DNA of 64,000 nucleotides from Serratia sp. FDAARGOS_506 (GTDB lineage: Bacteria > Pseudomonadota > Gammaproteobacteria > Enterobacterales > Enterobacteriaceae): contig NZ_CP033831.1 of NCBI RefSeq assembly GCF_003812745.1, positions 3,162,001 through 3,226,000 on the forward strand, given 5' to 3'. The notes under the pieces were generated by a model, which searched no databases, was not told the origin of the DNA, and saw only the letters and a program-made list of their open reading frames with translations. The translations under genes were made by a program, and so were the position numbers. Of this stretch, positions 51,136 through 61,992 are shown one piece after another. Position 1 is the stretch's first letter; every line of letters starts with the position of its first letter.

Positions 51136-51926
51136 AGCGCTTCTCCCTGTTTCAGTTGATAGGCCGGATGCCAGCGCAACCAGGCGCGCTCCAGCAACTG
51201 CGCGCCCACGTCCGCCAGCTTGCCGAGCAGGGCGTACAGCACGATCGCCACCACCACCACGTCGGTTTGCAGGAATTCGCGCGCGTTCATCGCCAGGTAG
51301 CCGATGCCCGAATTGGCCGAAATGGTTTCGGCGACGATCAGCGTCAGCCACATGAAGCCGAGAGCGAAACGCACGCCGACCATTATCGACGGCAGCGCGC
51401 CCGGCAGCACCACTTGTGTAAACAGGCGGAAACCGCTCAGGCCGTAGCTGCGGGCCATCTCCAACAGGCCACGATCGATATTTTTGATGCCGTGATAGGT
51501 ATTGAGATAAATCGGGAACAGCGTGCCGAGCGCCACCAGAAAGATCTTGGCGGATTCATCGATGCCGAACCACAGGATCACCAGCGGGATCAGCGCCAGA
51601 TGCGGCACGTTGCGGATCATTTGCACCGAGCTGTCCAGCAGGCGTTCGCCCCAGCGTGACAGCCCGGTAATAAAACCGAGGATCAGTCCGATGCTGCCGC
51701 CGATGCCAAAGCCGATCAACGCGCGCTGGCTGCTGATGCTCAGATGTTGCCACAGTTCGCCGCTTTGGCTCAGGCTCCAGAAGGCGGCCAGCACCGCGCT
51801 CGGCGCCGGTAAAATGCGATTGGACAGCCAGCCGGTTTCGACGGCGATCTGCCAGAGGATCACCAGCGCCAGCGGCAGCGCCCAGGGAGCCAGTCGATAC
51901 AGGATGCGTTGCGCGTTCTTTGCCAT
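51132..51926 (-). CDS. ssuC: Aliphatic sulfonates transport permease SsuC
   Basis: This 264-residue inner-membrane permease is nearly identical to E. coli SsuC (263 aa). It has about six helices and the EAA loop [26 protein letters not shown] that docks SsuB. The start is the ATG at 51924-51926 after GAGGAG; the frame open to 52217 runs into ssuD and is rejected. It sits 11 bases after ssuD and overlaps ssuB by 4 bases. Confidence 0.96.
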   Translation of the reverse strand: MAKNAQRILYRLAPWALPLALVILWQIAVETGWLSNRILPAPSAVLAAFWSLSQSGELWQHLSISSQRALIGFGIGGSIGLILGFITGLSRWGERLLDSSVQMIRNVPHLALIPLVILWFGIDESAKIFLVALGTLFPIYLNTYHGIKNIDRGLLEMARSYGLSGFRLFTQVVLPGALPSIMVGVRFALGFMWLTLIVAETISANSGIGYLAMNAREFLQTDVVVVAIVLYALLGKLADVGAQLLERAWLRWHPAYQLKQGEAL

Positions 51927-51937
51927 CGGGGCGCTCC

Positions 51938-53086
51938 TCAGCTCTGCGACACTTTTTGCGGAACATAAATGTTGGCCACCACTTCGCCCTGCGGCCGCAC
52001 CGGCTGAAGCCGCGCGGGCGTTTCCTCCCGCGCCAGGTCGAGGTGCGGAAACAGCAGTTCGCCGACGCGGTAGGCCTCTTCCAGATGCGGGTAGCCGGAA
52101 AGAATAAAGGTGTCGATGCCCAAATCGGCATATTCCTGCATGCGCGCCGCGACCGTCGGGCCGTCGCCCACCAGCGCGGTGCCGGCGCCGCCGCGCACCA
52201 GGCCGATGCCGGCCCACAGGTTCGGGCTGATCTCCAGGTTATCCTTTTTGCCGCCGTGCAGCGCCGCCATGCGCCGTTGGCCGACGGAGTCGAAGCGCGC
52301 AAAAGCCTGCTGTGCGTTGGCGATGGTTTCCTCATCGAGGTGCGCGATCAGCCGGTCGGCGGCGTGCCAGGCCTCTTCGGTGGTTTCCCGCACGATGACA
52401 TGCAGGCGGATACCGAAGCGTACCTGGCGGCCTTTCGCCGCCGCTTTGGCGCGCACCTCGTCGATCTTCTCTTTAACCTGCGCCGGCGGCTCTCCCCAGG
52501 TGAGATACATTTCTACCTGTTCGGCGGCCAGATCCTGCGCGGCGGCGGAGGATCCGCCGAAATAGAGCGGTGGGCGCGGCTGCTGCACCGGCGGGAACAG
52601 CAGTTTGGCGCCTTTTACCTGAATATGCTTGCCGTCGAAATCGACGGTTTCGCCTTCCAGCACCCGGCGCCAGATGTGGGTGAACTCGGTTGAGGCTTCG
52701 TAGCGTTCTTCATGGCTAAGGTGCAGCCCCTCGGCCGCCAGTTCTTCCGGATCGCCGCCGGTGACCAGATTGAACAGCGCGCGCCCGTTGGACAGGCGAT
52801 CCAGCGTCGCCGCCTGGCGCGCCGCCAGCGTAGGGGAGATGATGCCCGGCCGCAGCGCGACCAAGAATTTCAGCCGCTGGGTGACCGGGATTAGCGAGGC
52901 GGCCACCAGCCAAGAGTCTTCGCACGAACGGCCGGTAGGGATCAACACCCCGCCGAATCCCAGCCGGTCCGCCGCCTGGGCGATCTGCTGCAAATAACCG
53001 TGATCGACGCTGCGCGCTCCTTGTGCGCTACCAAGATAGTGGCCGTCGCCGTGGGTGGGTAAAAACCAGAAAACGTTCAGGCTCAT
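51938..53086 (-). CDS. ssuD: FMNH2-dependent alkanesulfonate monooxygenase SsuD
   Basis: This 382-residue enzyme of the luciferase-like TIM-barrel family splits alkanesulfonates to aldehyde and sulfite using O2 and FMNH2 from SsuE. It aligns with E. coli SsuD (381 aa): [33 protein letters not shown] (the conserved active-site Cys), and [21 protein letters not shown]. The start is the ATG at 53084-53086, with GGAG upstream. It is located between ssuA and ssuC in the operon. Confidence 0.97.
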   Translation of the reverse strand: MSLNVFWFLPTHGDGHYLGSAQGARSVDHGYLQQIAQAADRLGFGGVLIPTGRSCEDSWLVAASLIPVTQRLKFLVALRPGIISPTLAARQAATLDRLSNGRALFNLVTGGDPEELAAEGLHLSHEERYEASTEFTHIWRRVLEGETVDFDGKHIQVKGAKLLFPPVQQPRPPLYFGGSSAAAQDLAAEQVEMYLTWGEPPAQVKEKIDEVRAKAAAKGRQVRFGIRLHVIVRETTEEAWHAADRLIAHLDEETIANAQQAFARFDSVGQRRMAALHGGKKDNLEISPNLWAGIGLVRGGAGTALVGDGPTVAARMQEYADLGIDTFILSGYPHLEEAYRVGELLFPHLDLAREETPARLQPVRPQGEVVANIYVPQKVSQS

Positions 53087-53106
53087 CGTCAATGTTCTCC
53101 CATTGT

Positions 53107-54072
53107 TTATTGCGCGCTTGGGCGCCAGATGCGTTGCGAGATGTCGACCTTCACCGGCACCAGCCGGTTGGCGTAAAACAGGTCGGCGGTTTGCTGCTGC
53201 GCGGCGATCGTATGCGCATCGAGCGGCGTGATGGCGGTTGGCGGGCGGTGATCCAGATAGCTGGCGATCACCGGTTCAGGCAGCCCCATGGCGTTGGCCA
53301 GCAGGGTCACGCTTTGCGCCCGGTCGCTGCGAGTGAGCGCATCGGCCTGGGTCAGCACCGTCAAGACCTGGCTAATAAAGGCGCCGTTGGCTTCAACATA
53401 GGGGCGCGCCGCCAGATAGAAGGAACCGGTCTGGTTCAGATCGGTGCCGTCGCCGAGCACCCGTACGCCGCCCTGCAGCAGCGCGGCGGAATAATAAGGA
53501 TCCCAGATGGCCCAGGCGTCGACGTTGCCCTGCTGGAAGGCGGCGCGCGCATCGGCGGGGGTCAGATAGGCGGGCTGGATATCCGTAAATTTCAGGCCGG
53601 CCTTTTGCAGCGATCGCAGCAGCAGATTGTGTGAGCTGGATCCTTTCTGGAAGGCGACCTTATGGCCTTTCAGATCGGCGATGGTTTTGATCGGACTGTT
53701 TTCCGGCACCAGGATTACCTCTGCCTTCGGTTTGGGCGGTTCAACGCCGACATACAGCAGGTCAGCGCCGGCGGCCTGCGCGAAGATCGGCGGAATATCG
53801 CCGGTGCTGCCCAGATCGATGCTGCCGACGTTCAAGGCCTCCAGCATTTGCGGGCCGGCGGGAAACTCGATCCAGCTGATGCGGGTGGCGGGGAAACGTT
53901 CCTCCAGCAGCCGGTGGCTCTTCGCCAGCACCAGGCTGACCGACCCTTTTTGGTAGCCGATACGGAACTGCGCCGGATCCTGCGCAGCGGCGGCGTTGGC
54001 CCAGACCAGCGATAGCAGGCCGGTGAGGGTAGCGGCGCTCAGCCAGCGCCGTAAAGCGATGCGTGTTTTCAT
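53107..54072 (-). CDS. ssuA: Aliphatic sulfonates-binding protein SsuA
   Basis: This 321-residue periplasmic substrate-binding protein of the SsuABC importer has a Sec signal peptide of about 30 residues ([16 protein letters not shown]...ANAAAAQ). The mature part is an NMT1/TauA-like fold: [37 protein letters not shown] and [15 protein letters not shown]. It is colinear with E. coli SsuA (319 aa, from memory). It lies 20 bases upstream of ssuD and 24 bases downstream of ssuE. Confidence 0.95.
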   Translation of the reverse strand: MKTRIALRRWLSAATLTGLLSLVWANAAAAQDPAQFRIGYQKGSVSLVLAKSHRLLEERFPATRISWIEFPAGPQMLEALNVGSIDLGSTGDIPPIFAQAAGADLLYVGVEPPKPKAEVILVPENSPIKTIADLKGHKVAFQKGSSSHNLLLRSLQKAGLKFTDIQPAYLTPADARAAFQQGNVDAWAIWDPYYSAALLQGGVRVLGDGTDLNQTGSFYLAARPYVEANGAFISQVLTVLTQADALTRSDRAQSVTLLANAMGLPEPVIASYLDHRPPTAITPLDAHTIAAQQQTADLFYANRLVPVKVDISQRIWRPSAQ

Positions 54073-54096
54073 TCAGGCTCTCCTTTTCCAGGCGTT

Positions 54097-54675
54097 TCAG
54101 GCAGTTTGATGGGCCGTCAGCGGTGTGGTGACGCGCAGCGCGGGCGGTTTGCGGCGGCCAAGCGCCAGATAGAAACTATCCAGCGCCTCTTCCAGCCGGG
54201 TGGCGACGGCATCGGTGAGCGTAGCGCCTTCGCCGGTCAGTTGGATCTGGCTGTCGTCGGCGAACACGCCGTGCAGCACCTCCTGTGCTTTCAGCGCCGC
54301 CAGCACCGGTTTTAGCGCATAGTCCACGGCCAACATGTGACCGATCGAACCGCCGGTTGCCAGCGGCAGCACCACCTTATGATCCAGAGCGCGTTCCGGT
54401 AGCAGATCCAGCAAGGTCTTCAGCGCGCCCGAGAACGACGCTTTATAAACCGGCGTGGAAATCAGCAGGCCGTCCGCCTGCGCAAGTTGGTCGGCAAACG
54501 CTTTAATCGCCGGGCTGTTGAAGTTGGCGTACAGCAGATCTTCAGCGTCGAAGTCGTGCAGGGTATAAGCCGTCACTTCCACTCCTTGTTGCCGCAGCCA
54601 GCTCTGACTCAGTGCGAGTAGCGCTGCGGAACGAGATGGGATGCGTGGGCTGCCGGCCAGTGATATAACGCGCAT
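54097..54675 (-). CDS. ssuE: NADPH-dependent FMN reductase SsuE
   Basis: This 192-residue flavin reductase supplies FMNH2 to SsuD; E. coli SsuE has 191 aa. It is a flavodoxin-like protein: [20 protein letters not shown], then [27 protein letters not shown] and [21 protein letters not shown]. The start is the ATG at 54673-54675, 6 bases after AAGGAG; the GTG 6 bases earlier overlaps that site. It is the first gene of ssuEADCB. The operon is normally on only in sulfate starvation (Cbl/CysB in E. coli). Confidence 0.95.
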   Translation of the reverse strand: MRVISLAGSPRIPSRSAALLALSQSWLRQQGVEVTAYTLHDFDAEDLLYANFNSPAIKAFADQLAQADGLLISTPVYKASFSGALKTLLDLLPERALDHKVVLPLATGGSIGHMLAVDYALKPVLAALKAQEVLHGVFADDSQIQLTGEGATLTDAVATRLEEALDSFYLALGRRKPPALRVTTPLTAHQTA

Positions 54676-54687
54676 TGCCACTCCTTA

Positions 54688-54739
54688 TAACTAAAAGTTA
54701 GGTTTAATTAAAAAATCAGTAGGAAGTGTTTTAAACCTA
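54688..54739 (-). promoter_or_regulatory. Nested palindromes before ssuE, candidate Cbl/CysB region
   Basis: TAACT-AAA-AGTTA (54688-54700), and TAGGTTTAA (54699-54707) with its exact complement TTAAACCTA (54731-54739), lie 13-64 bp before the ssuE ATG in AT-rich DNA. This is where LysR-type regulators Cbl/CysB would bind. The exact regulator is inferred from the E. coli operon only. Confidence 0.45.
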
Positions 54740-54823
54740 CCAGCAACCGGGCGCGTTTTTTAAATCTCATTTTTTGATTTGGATATGCGCAAAAGCGGAT
54801 TGGCGCCGATTTGGCGGCGAAGA

Positions 54824-54839
54824 GAGAAAACGATTGCGT
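54824..54839. promoter_or_regulatory. PurR-type operator before pyrD
   Basis: GAGAAAACGATTGCGT matches the PurR consensus (ANGCAANCGNTTNCNT, read on the opposite strand) at 9 of 10 defined positions. pyrD is repressed by PurR in E. coli. The site is about 70 bp upstream of the proposed pyrD start point. Confidence 0.6.
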
Positions 54840-54890
54840 AAAAACGGCTTTTTTTGCCTTTAATCAATTCCAATTGGGCGGGGGATACCG

Positions 54891-54918
54891 GATAATACGC
54901 CCCCGGTTTGCAACCGGG
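54891..54918 (+). promoter_or_regulatory. pyrD promoter -10 and CTP-sensing leader hairpin
   Basis: GATAAT (54891-54896) is the likely -10. The start region CGCCCCCGG is followed by a perfect 7-bp hairpin CCCGGTT-TGC-AACCGGG (54902-54918), 15 bases before the ATG. In E. coli pyrD, start-site switching between C and G residues, depending on CTP, decides whether such a hairpin forms and blocks the ribosome site. Confidence 0.6.
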
Positions 54919-54933
54919 AAATCAGGAGAGTCC

Positions 54934-55944
54934 ATGTACTACCCCCTCATCAGGAAAGCGTTGTTCCAGCTCGATCCCGAGCGCGCGCACGAAGTGACCT
55001 TTCGTCAGCTCAGCCGTATTACCGGCACCCCATTAGCGTTTCTTGTTCGTCAGTCCGTGCCGACCAAACCGGTCAGCTGCATGGGGCTGTCGTTTAAAAA
55101 CCCGCTGGGATTGGCCGCCGGTCTGGATAAAAACGGCGAGTGCATCGATGCGTTCGGCGCGATGGGCTTCGGCCATGTGGAAGTCGGCACCGTGACGCCG
55201 CGCCCGCAGCCAGGCAACGACAAGCCGCGCTTGTTCCGCGTGGTTGAGGCGGAAGGCCTGATCAACCGCATGGGGTTCAATAACCATGGCGTGGACAATC
55301 TAATTGAAAACGTTAAGAAATCTCATTTCGGTGGCATTCTTGGGATCAATATCGGCAAGAATAAAGACACGCCGGTCGAACAGGGCAAAGACGATTATTT
55401 GATCTGCATGGATAAAGTTTATCCGTATGCCGGTTATATCGCGATTAACATCTCTTCACCGAATACGCCGGGGTTACGATCCTTACAGTATGGCGAAGCG
55501 CTGGACGATCTTTTGGCCGCGATTAAAAATAAGCAGCAGGAATTACATGCGCGCCATCACAAATATGTGCCGGTGGCGGTAAAGATCGCGCCGGATCTTT
55601 CTGAAGAAGAATTGATCCAAATTGCCGATAGCCTGGTGCGGCATAATATCGATGGGGTGATTGCCACCAATACCACGTTGGATCGAAAATTGATCCAGGG
55701 GTTGAATTACTGCGAGCAAGCGGGCGGGTTGAGCGGGCGTCCGCTGCAATCACGCAGCACCGAAGTGATCCGTCGTCTCTCCACTGAACTGCAAGGGCGC
55801 CTGCCGATTATCGGCGTGGGCGGCATCGATTCGCTGACGGCGGCGCGAGAAAAAATGGAGGCCGGCGCGAGCCTGCTGCAAATTTATTCTGGATTTATCT
55901 ATCACGGCCCGCGTTTGATTAAAGATATCGTTACCCATATCTAA
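54934..55944 (+). CDS. pyrD: Dihydroorotate dehydrogenase (quinone), class 2
   Basis: This 336-residue FMN enzyme of pyrimidine synthesis has exactly the E. coli length. It is bound to the inner face of the cytoplasmic membrane through its N-terminal helices and passes electrons to quinone. [15 protein letters not shown], then [12 protein letters not shown] (catalytic Ser near 175), and [30 protein letters not shown] bind substrate and FMN. The start is the ATG at 54934 ([20 protein letters not shown]) after AGGAGAG; the longer in-frame frame from 54811 covers the promoter and is rejected. Confidence 0.98.
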   Translation: MYYPLIRKALFQLDPERAHEVTFRQLSRITGTPLAFLVRQSVPTKPVSCMGLSFKNPLGLAAGLDKNGECIDAFGAMGFGHVEVGTVTPRPQPGNDKPRLFRVVEAEGLINRMGFNNHGVDNLIENVKKSHFGGILGINIGKNKDTPVEQGKDDYLICMDKVYPYAGYIAINISSPNTPGLRSLQYGEALDDLLAAIKNKQQELHARHHKYVPVAVKIAPDLSEEELIQIADSLVRHNIDGVIATNTTLDRKLIQGLNYCEQAGGLSGRPLQSRSTEVIRRLSTELQGRLPIIGVGGIDSLTAAREKMEAGASLLQIYSGFIYHGPRLIKDIVTHI

Positions 55945-55965
55945 TATTTTTCCTCTCATTTTATT

Positions 55966-55996
55966 CCGGGGGTTTATTTCTGCCCCCGGCTCGTCT
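55966..55996 (+). terminator. Hairpin after pyrD, likely terminator
   Basis: CCGGGGG/CCCCCGG (55966-55972 and 55983-55989) with a 10-base loop begins 22 bases after the pyrD stop. The following T content is weak (CTCGTCTATATTTTG). Confidence 0.5.
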
Positions 55997-56120
55997 ATAT
56001 TTTGTTCGTTAGCATAAATATCGTTCGCGGAATTATCCGATGTTTAAGCAACTTTATCGATGATAAAATCGCCTTTTAGGGTGAGTGCGGCGTTGGCATA
56101 GGCAGCGAGAAGGATACGAA

Positions 56121-56669
56121 ATGAAGATAAAACCTGACGATAATTGGCGTTGGTATTTTGATGCCGAACACGATCGGCTAATGCTGGATTTAGCTAATGG
56201 TATGATCTTTCGTTCACGTTTCCCGGCCAAAATGTTAACGCCGGACGCCTTCGATGAATGCGCTTTTTGCGTGGACGACGCCGCCCTTTATTTCACCTAT
56301 GAAGAACAGTGCAAACAGGTCAAGCTCAGCCATGAGCAGCGCGCCGAGCTGGTGTTGAATGCGCTGGTTGCCTATCGCTTCCTGAAACCGCTGATGCCGA
56401 AGAGCTGGCATTTCTCGCAGCAGCACTACCCATTGCAGCCGAAAAACGGTGAGTTGGCGGCGGTGAAAGTGATGGAAAGCGGTGCGGAAGCGCGCTTGCT
56501 GGTGGTGGAAGCCGGGGATAATGCCAGTCTGTGCCTGCTGGCGCAAAATCAGCTGACGGTCGCTGGCCGTACTATGGTATTGGGTGACGCCATCAAGGTA
56601 ATGCACGATCGGCTGAAACCCTGCGCGCAGGATGAAAGCGCCGCCCCGGCTTACGACAGGGCGGTATAA
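56121..56669 (+). CDS. zapC: Cell division protein ZapC
   Basis: This 182-residue cytoplasmic Z-ring stabiliser aligns with E. coli ZapC (180 aa): [66 protein letters not shown] and [14 protein letters not shown]. ZapC binds FtsZ and bundles its filaments. The start is the ATG at 56121 after AGAAGGATACGA; an in-frame extension from 56085 is rejected. It converges on ycbX with only 6 bases between stops. Confidence 0.94.
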   Translation: MKIKPDDNWRWYFDAEHDRLMLDLANGMIFRSRFPAKMLTPDAFDECAFCVDDAALYFTYEEQCKQVKLSHEQRAELVLNALVAYRFLKPLMPKSWHFSQQHYPLQPKNGELAAVKVMESGAEARLLVVEAGDNASLCLLAQNQLTVAGRTMVLGDAIKVMHDRLKPCAQDESAAPAYDRAV

Positions 56670-56675
56670 GGCGGA

Positions 56676-57779
56676 TTACGCCAGGGTCAAATCACTTTTC
56701 GGGATGCAGCTGCAGCACAGGATGGTGCCGTTGTCGCCCAGTGCGCTTTTCTTCAGGGGCGCGACTTCACCGCTCAACAATGTAATGCGGCAGCTGCCGC
56801 AAATCCCGGCACGGCAGGAGTAAGGTACGCGGATGCCTTGCTGTTCCAACTGCTCGAGCAAGATCTGCTGGTTGTTGCCGGTAAACACTTTCCCCTCATA
56901 TTCGATGGTGACGCTGTGCTCGCTGTCCTGCGGCGCTTGTACGCTCTCCACCACTTTACCGGCGCCATAAGGGCGCGGCGGCTTGGTCGACAGCACTTCC
57001 ACCGTATCGCCCACGCGGATGATGCCGCTGTTGCGTGCGATCATATTCTGGCCGAAATCGATGTCGCCGTTGTCGGCGGAGCGAAATTTCTGCAGCGTGC
57101 TTAGCGGTTCGCCGCTCGGGTGCTTGCGGCCACGCTCGGTGCTGACGGTGGTGAGCACGCAGCGGCTGCAGGGCTTCACCAAATCGAACATCACGTCGCC
57201 GACGCGGATTACCTGCCAGCCGTCCTCGGCCCAGGCGGTTGCGCCGCTCACTACCAGATTGGGGCGGAACTGTTCCAGCTTGATGCTGCCGGGACAGCGC
57301 TGCTGCAGATCGTTGAACGAAGCCTGGTTAATCAGCAGATAAGGATAGCCGTCGGCAAACGTCAGCGGGATTTCGGGGTGTTTCTTCACTCGGCGGGTCA
57401 ACTCCGGCCCCAGCCAGCGCAGCTGCACGTCTCGCTGGAAATAGCCGCTCAGCCAACGGTTGATCTCATCCGGTGCGATCAATGCGGTGAAATGGTTGCC
57501 CCAAACTTCGGTCGGCTGCGGTGCGGCGGCGAAGTCGCTGAAGCGAATGGCGGCGCTTTCGCCGTCCGGCGCCGTCAGGAATAGCCCGTCAGGCAGTAAC
57601 GCCGGTGTGAATAGCACCATCTGCGGGTATTGGCGCGCGGTGATAAAGGTGCCATCCGGCTCGGTGATCATAAAGTTGCGGTCGAAGGCCAGACCGCTGC
57701 TGCCGACCTGGGCGTAAGAAAGCTGCAAGCCACGCAGTGATTTAACCGGATGGACGTAGAGTCTGGAAAGCGTGATCAC
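56676..57779 (-). CDS. ycbX: YcbX, MOSC-domain N-hydroxylated base reductase
   Basis: This 367-residue molybdenum-cofactor enzyme aligns with E. coli YcbX (369 aa), which with CysJ reduces toxic N-hydroxylated bases such as 6-hydroxylaminopurine. An N-terminal MOSC_N beta-barrel comes first, then a MOSC domain with the Mo-ligand cysteine in [14 protein letters not shown]-terminal [2Fe-2S] ferredoxin domain has CRAGICGSC and the final Cys in ILCCSC. The start is a GTG at 57777-57779, with CGGAGATAAGG before it; it aligns with the E. coli N terminus ([14 protein letters not shown]). It is divergent from rlmL. Confidence 0.93.
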   Translation of the reverse strand: MITLSRLYVHPVKSLRGLQLSYAQVGSSGLAFDRNFMITEPDGTFITARQYPQMVLFTPALLPDGLFLTAPDGESAAIRFSDFAAAPQPTEVWGNHFTALIAPDEINRWLSGYFQRDVQLRWLGPELTRRVKKHPEIPLTFADGYPYLLINQASFNDLQQRCPGSIKLEQFRPNLVVSGATAWAEDGWQVIRVGDVMFDLVKPCSRCVLTTVSTERGRKHPSGEPLSTLQKFRSADNGDIDFGQNMIARNSGIIRVGDTVEVLSTKPPRPYGAGKVVESVQAPQDSEHSVTIEYEGKVFTGNNQQILLEQLEQQGIRVPYSCRAGICGSCRITLLSGEVAPLKKSALGDNGTILCCSCIPKSDLTLA

Positions 57780-57820
57780 CCTTATCTCCGTGCGATTCTT
57801 AAATAGAAGGGAGCAACTTT

Positions 57821-57848
57821 ATGACAAGCGGTGCGGATTAGCTATAAT
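57821..57848 (+). promoter_or_regulatory. Promoter of rlmL
   Basis: ATGACA (57821-57826), 16 bp, TATAAT (57843-57848): a near-consensus sigma-70 promoter 35 bp before the rlmL ATG and divergent from the ycbX start. Confidence 0.6.
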
Positions 57849-57882
57849 GCGCAACAATTTTCTTTTTGGTGATAAGCACGAT

Positions 57883-60009
57883 ATGAACTCTCTGTTTGCC
57901 AGCACGGCGCGTGGATTGGAAGAACTGTTAAAAAGCGAGCTGGAAGCGCTTGGCGCTCACGACTGCAAAGTGGTGCAGGGTGGGGTACATTTTCAGGGTG
58001 ACGATCGTCTTCTGTACCAAAGCCTGCTGTGGAGCCGCCTGGCTTCGCGCATTCTGTTGCCGTTGAACGAATTCCGTGTGCACAGCGATCTGGATCTGTA
58101 CCTCGGGGTGCAGGCGATCGATTGGCCGAGCATTTTTGGCGTGGATAAAACCTTTGCCGTGCATTTCAGCGGCGTGAACGAAGAGATCCGCAACAGCCAG
58201 TATGGCGCGCTGAAGGTGAAAGACGCCATCGTCGACAGCTTTACCCGCAAACTCGACCAACGCCCGACGGTCGCCAAGCAGCAGCCGGATATTCGCGTTA
58301 ACGTCTTCCTGCAACGCGATATGGCCAGCGTGGCCCTCGATCTGAGCGGCGAAGGCCTGCATCAGCGCGGTTACCGCGATCTCACCGGCCAGGCGCCGCT
58401 GAAGGAAAACCTGGCGGCCGCCATCGTGCTGCGTTCCGGCTGGCAGCCGGGCACGCCGATGCTCGATCCGATGTGCGGCTCCGGCACCTTGCTGATCGAA
58501 GCGGCAATGATCGCCGCCGATCGCGCGCCGGGCCTGCACCGCCAACACTGGGGCTTCAGCGCCTGGAACGGCCACAACGCCGAACTGTGGCGTGAAGTCA
58601 CCACCGAAGCGCAGGTGCGCGCGCGCCGCGGCCTGCAGGAAACCACCTCTCGCTTCTTCGGCTCCGATATCGATCGTCGAGTGATTGAAATGGCGCGCGG
58701 CAACGCCCGCCGCGCCGGCGTCGCCGAGTTGATCACCTTTAACGTTGGCGACGTGGCGCGCCTGACCAATCCGCTGCCGGAAGGCCCGCACGGCACCGTG
58801 ATCAGCAACCCGCCGTACGGTGAGCGTCTGGAAAGCGAACCGGCGCTGATCGCGCTGCACAACATGCTGGGCCGCGTGATGAAAAGCGCCTTCGGCGGCT
58901 GGCAGCTTTCGCTGTTCAGCGCCTCGCCGGAGCTGTTGAGCTGCCTGCAGCTGCGCGCCGAGCGCCAGTTCAAGGCGAAAAACGGCCCGCTGGAGTGCGT
59001 GCAGAAAAACTATCAGCTGGCGGCGAACCCGGCCGGCGCCACTACCGGCGGCGTGCAGGTGGCGGAAGATTTCGCCAACCGTCTGCGCAAGAACTTGAAG
59101 AAACTCGACAAGTGGGCGAAACAGCAGGGCATTGAATGCTACCGCCTGTACGATGCCGATCTGCCAGAATACAACGTCGCGGTGGACCGCTACGGCAGCA
59201 AGGTAGTGGTGCAGGAGTATGCGCCGCCGAAAACCGTCGATGCGCAAAAAGCGCGTCAGCGCCTGTTCGATGTGATCAACGCGACCCTGGCGGTGCTGGA
59301 ATTGCCGTCGAATCAGCTGATCCTGAAAACCCGCGAGCGGCAGAAGGGCAAGAACCAGTACGAGAAGCTGGCGCAGAAAGGCGAATTCCTGCTGGTAGAA
59401 GAGTATAACGCCAAGCTGTGGGTCAACCTGACCGACTATCTCGATACCGGCTTGTTCCTCGATCACCGTATCGCGCGCCGTATGCTGGGCGAGATGAGCA
59501 GCGGCAAGGACTTCCTCAATCTGTTTGCTTACACCGGCACCGCCAGCGTGCACGCCGGGTTGGGCGGTGCGCGCAGTACCACCACGGTGGATATGTCGCG
59601 TACCTATCTGGAATGGGCGGAGAAGAACCTGCGCGCCAACGGCCTGACCGGCCGTCAGCATCGGCTGATCCAGGCCGACTGCCTGTCGTGGTTGAGCAAC
59701 GCCAACGAACAGTTCGACGTGATCTTCATCGATCCGCCGACGTTCTCCAACTCCAAGCGGATGGAGAACACTTTTGACGTGCAGCGCGATCATCTGGCGC
59801 TGATGAAAGATTTGAAACGGTTGCTGCGCCGCAACGGGACCATCATGTTCTCGAACAACAAGCGCGGTTTCCAAATGGATATGGCAGGGCTGAGCGCGTT
59901 GGGCCTGGAGGCGAAAGAGATCACCGCCAAGACGCTGTCGCAGGACTTTGCCCGTAACCGTCAGATCCACAACTGCTGGCTGGTGACTCACGCCGGCGAA
60001 GGAAAATAA
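57883..60009 (+). CDS. rlmL: 23S rRNA methyltransferase RlmKL (G2069 m7 / G2445 m2)
   Basis: This 708-residue bifunctional enzyme (E. coli RlmL 702 aa) carries two SAM-dependent methyltransferases. The N-terminal half has a THUMP RNA-binding domain (about 45-155) and the RlmL domain, with [20 protein letters not shown] and the catalytic NPPY (ISNPPYGER) for G2445. The C-terminal RlmK half has [13 protein letters not shown] and DPPTFSNS for m7G2069. The start is the ATG at 57883 ([16 protein letters not shown]); an in-frame extension from 57772 crosses the promoter and is rejected. uup follows after 5 bases. Confidence 0.97.
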   Translation: MNSLFASTARGLEELLKSELEALGAHDCKVVQGGVHFQGDDRLLYQSLLWSRLASRILLPLNEFRVHSDLDLYLGVQAIDWPSIFGVDKTFAVHFSGVNEEIRNSQYGALKVKDAIVDSFTRKLDQRPTVAKQQPDIRVNVFLQRDMASVALDLSGEGLHQRGYRDLTGQAPLKENLAAAIVLRSGWQPGTPMLDPMCGSGTLLIEAAMIAADRAPGLHRQHWGFSAWNGHNAELWREVTTEAQVRARRGLQETTSRFFGSDIDRRVIEMARGNARRAGVAELITFNVGDVARLTNPLPEGPHGTVISNPPYGERLESEPALIALHNMLGRVMKSAFGGWQLSLFSASPELLSCLQLRAERQFKAKNGPLECVQKNYQLAANPAGATTGGVQVAEDFANRLRKNLKKLDKWAKQQGIECYRLYDADLPEYNVAVDRYGSKVVVQEYAPPKTVDAQKARQRLFDVINATLAVLELPSNQLILKTRERQKGKNQYEKLAQKGEFLLVEEYNAKLWVNLTDYLDTGLFLDHRIARRMLGEMSSGKDFLNLFAYTGTASVHAGLGGARSTTTVDMSRTYLEWAEKNLRANGLTGRQHRLIQADCLSWLSNANEQFDVIFIDPPTFSNSKRMENTFDVQRDHLALMKDLKRLLRRNGTIMFSNNKRGFQMDMAGLSALGLEAKEITAKTLSQDFARNRQIHNCWLVTHAGEGK

Positions 60010-60014
60010 TTACT

Positions 60015-61919
60015 ATGTCGTTAATCAGCATGTCCGGCGCTTGGCTCTCTTTCAGCGATGCGCCGCTTTTAGACAACACCGAAATTCATATCGAAGACAA
60101 CGAACGCGTGTGTCTGGTTGGGCGCAACGGCGCCGGTAAGTCCACGCTGCTGAAGATCCTCGGCAAAGAGATCCCGCTGGACGACGGCCGGGTGATCTAC
60201 GAACAGGATCTGATCGTGGCGCGCCTGCAACAGGATCCGCCGCGCAATATCGGCGGTAGCGTGTTCGACTTCGTGGCCGAAGGCGTCGCGGAGCAGGCGG
60301 AACACCTGAAGGCGTATCATGCGATTTCCCACTTGGTGGAGAGCGATCCGAGCGAGAAAAACTTGGCGCGCATGGCGCAAATCATGGAGATCCTCGATCA
60401 CCAGGGGCTGTGGCAGCTCGACAGCCGCATCAGCGAAGTGCTGCTGCAGCTGGGGCTGAACGGCGACGCCGAGCTTTCCTCGCTGTCCGGCGGCTGGCTG
60501 CGTAAAGCGGCGCTGGGCCGCGCGCTGGTGAGCTCGCCGCGCGTGCTGCTGCTCGACGAACCGACCAACCACCTGGATATCGAAACCATCGACTGGCTGG
60601 AAGGCTTCCTGAAAGAGTTTGACGGCAGTATCGTATTCATCTCGCACGACCGTTCGTTTATCCGCAATATGGCGACGCGCATCGTCGATCTGGATCGCGG
60701 CAAACTGGTTTCCTGGCCGGGCAACTACGATCTGTATCTGCAGAGCAAAGAAGAAGCGCTGCGGGTAGAAGAGCTGCAAAACGCTGAGTTCGATCGCAAG
60801 CTGGCGCAGGAAGAGGTCTGGATCCGTCAGGGCATCAAGGCGCGCCGAACCCGAAACGAGGGCCGCGTGCGCGCGCTGAAGGCGCTGCGCGTCGAGCGTT
60901 CACAGCGCCGCGAAGTGATGGGCACAGCCAAAATGCAGGTGGAAGAGGCGACCCGTTCCGGCAAAATCGTGTTCGAGCTGGAAGACGTCAATTATCAGGT
61001 TGGTGAAAAAGTGTTGGTGCGCGGTTTCTCCGCCCAGGTACAGCGCGGCGACAAGATTGCGCTGGTGGGCCCGAACGGCTGCGGCAAAACCACGCTGCTG
61101 AAACTGATGCTCGGTCAGCTCAAAGCCGACAGCGGCCGCGTGCATTGCGGTACCAAGCTGGAAGTGGCTTATTTCGACCAGCACCGCGCCGATCTCGATC
61201 CGGAACGCACGGTGATGGATAACCTGGCGGAAGGCAAGCAGGAAGTGATGGTCAACGGCCGTCCTCGTCATGTGCTGGGCTACCTGCAGGACTTCCTGTT
61301 CCACCCGAAACGCGCCATGACGCCGGTGAAGGCACTCTCGGGCGGTGAGCGTAACCGTCTGCTGTTGGCTAAGCTGTTTTTGAAACCGAGCAATCTGCTG
61401 ATCCTCGATGAACCAACCAACGATCTCGACGTCGAAACGCTGGAGCTGCTGGAAGAGCTGATCGACGGTTATCAGGGCACCGTGCTGCTGGTCAGCCACG
61501 ATCGCCAGTTCGTCGACAACTCGGTGACCGAGTGCTGGATCTTTGAAGGCAACGGCGTGATCAACGCCTTCGTCGGCGGTTACTACGATGCGCATCATCA
61601 GCGCGCCACGGCGAAACCGATTCGTCAGGCGGCGCCGAGCGCGAGCAAACCGGCGGTGGAGAAAAAGGCCGAGCAGCCGAAGAAAACGGCGGCCAAGCTG
61701 AGTTACAACCTGCTGCGCGAACTGGAACAGTTGCCGCAGCGGCTCGAACAGCTGGAGGCGGAAATCGAAGCGCTACAGGCGCAGATGAGCGATGCCGACT
61801 TCTTCACGCGGCCGCACAGCGAAACGCAAGAAGTGCTGACGGCATTGGCAAACGCCGAGCAGGCGCTCGAGCAGGCCTTCGCCCGTTGGGAAGAGCTGGA
61901 AGCGATGAAAAACGGCTGA
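60015..61919 (+). CDS. uup: ABC-F family ATPase Uup
   Basis: This 634-residue soluble protein with two ABC ATPase domains (E. coli Uup 635 aa) has no membrane segments. The first domain has Walker A GRNGAGKST (36-44) and LSGGWLRKAALGRAL; the second has GPNGCGKTT and LSGGERNRLLLAKL. A C-terminal coiled coil (about 550-634, lysine/glutamate rich) binds DNA in E. coli. Uup reduces precise transposon excision, and recent work places it at ribosomes and replication/recombination forks. It is cotranscribed with rlmL (5-base gap). Confidence 0.96.
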   Translation: MSLISMSGAWLSFSDAPLLDNTEIHIEDNERVCLVGRNGAGKSTLLKILGKEIPLDDGRVIYEQDLIVARLQQDPPRNIGGSVFDFVAEGVAEQAEHLKAYHAISHLVESDPSEKNLARMAQIMEILDHQGLWQLDSRISEVLLQLGLNGDAELSSLSGGWLRKAALGRALVSSPRVLLLDEPTNHLDIETIDWLEGFLKEFDGSIVFISHDRSFIRNMATRIVDLDRGKLVSWPGNYDLYLQSKEEALRVEELQNAEFDRKLAQEEVWIRQGIKARRTRNEGRVRALKALRVERSQRREVMGTAKMQVEEATRSGKIVFELEDVNYQVGEKVLVRGFSAQVQRGDKIALVGPNGCGKTTLLKLMLGQLKADSGRVHCGTKLEVAYFDQHRADLDPERTVMDNLAEGKQEVMVNGRPRHVLGYLQDFLFHPKRAMTPVKALSGGERNRLLLAKLFLKPSNLLILDEPTNDLDVETLELLEELIDGYQGTVLLVSHDRQFVDNSVTECWIFEGNGVINAFVGGYYDAHHQRATAKPIRQAAPSASKPAVEKKAEQPKKTAAKLSYNLLRELEQLPQRLEQLEAEIEALQAQMSDADFFTRPHSETQEVLTALANAEQALEQAFARWEELEAMKNG

Positions 61920-61925
61920 CCGTTG

Positions 61926-61959
61926 CGATACTGCCCGCGCGCTGCTGCGGGCGGTATCG
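61926..61959 (+). repeat. Strong 13-bp hairpin between uup and pqiA, no T-run
   Basis: CGATACTGCCCGC (61926-61938) pairs with GCGGGCGGTATCG (61947-61959), with one wobble. It starts 6 bases after the uup stop. Without a U-tract it may be an attenuator or mRNA-end protector. Confidence 0.5.
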
Positions 61960-61992
61960 ACGTGCCGGTGAGCGACGTTATTGAGGAGGAAT

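Noticed and set aside
57928-59991. A 687-codon frame antisense to rlmL, and similar ones in pepN (48488-50314), ansB (9318-10487) and ssuD
   Set aside because: All lie wholly within well-conserved genes, show arginine/histidine/alanine-rich composition typical of complementary frames, and lack ribosome sites.
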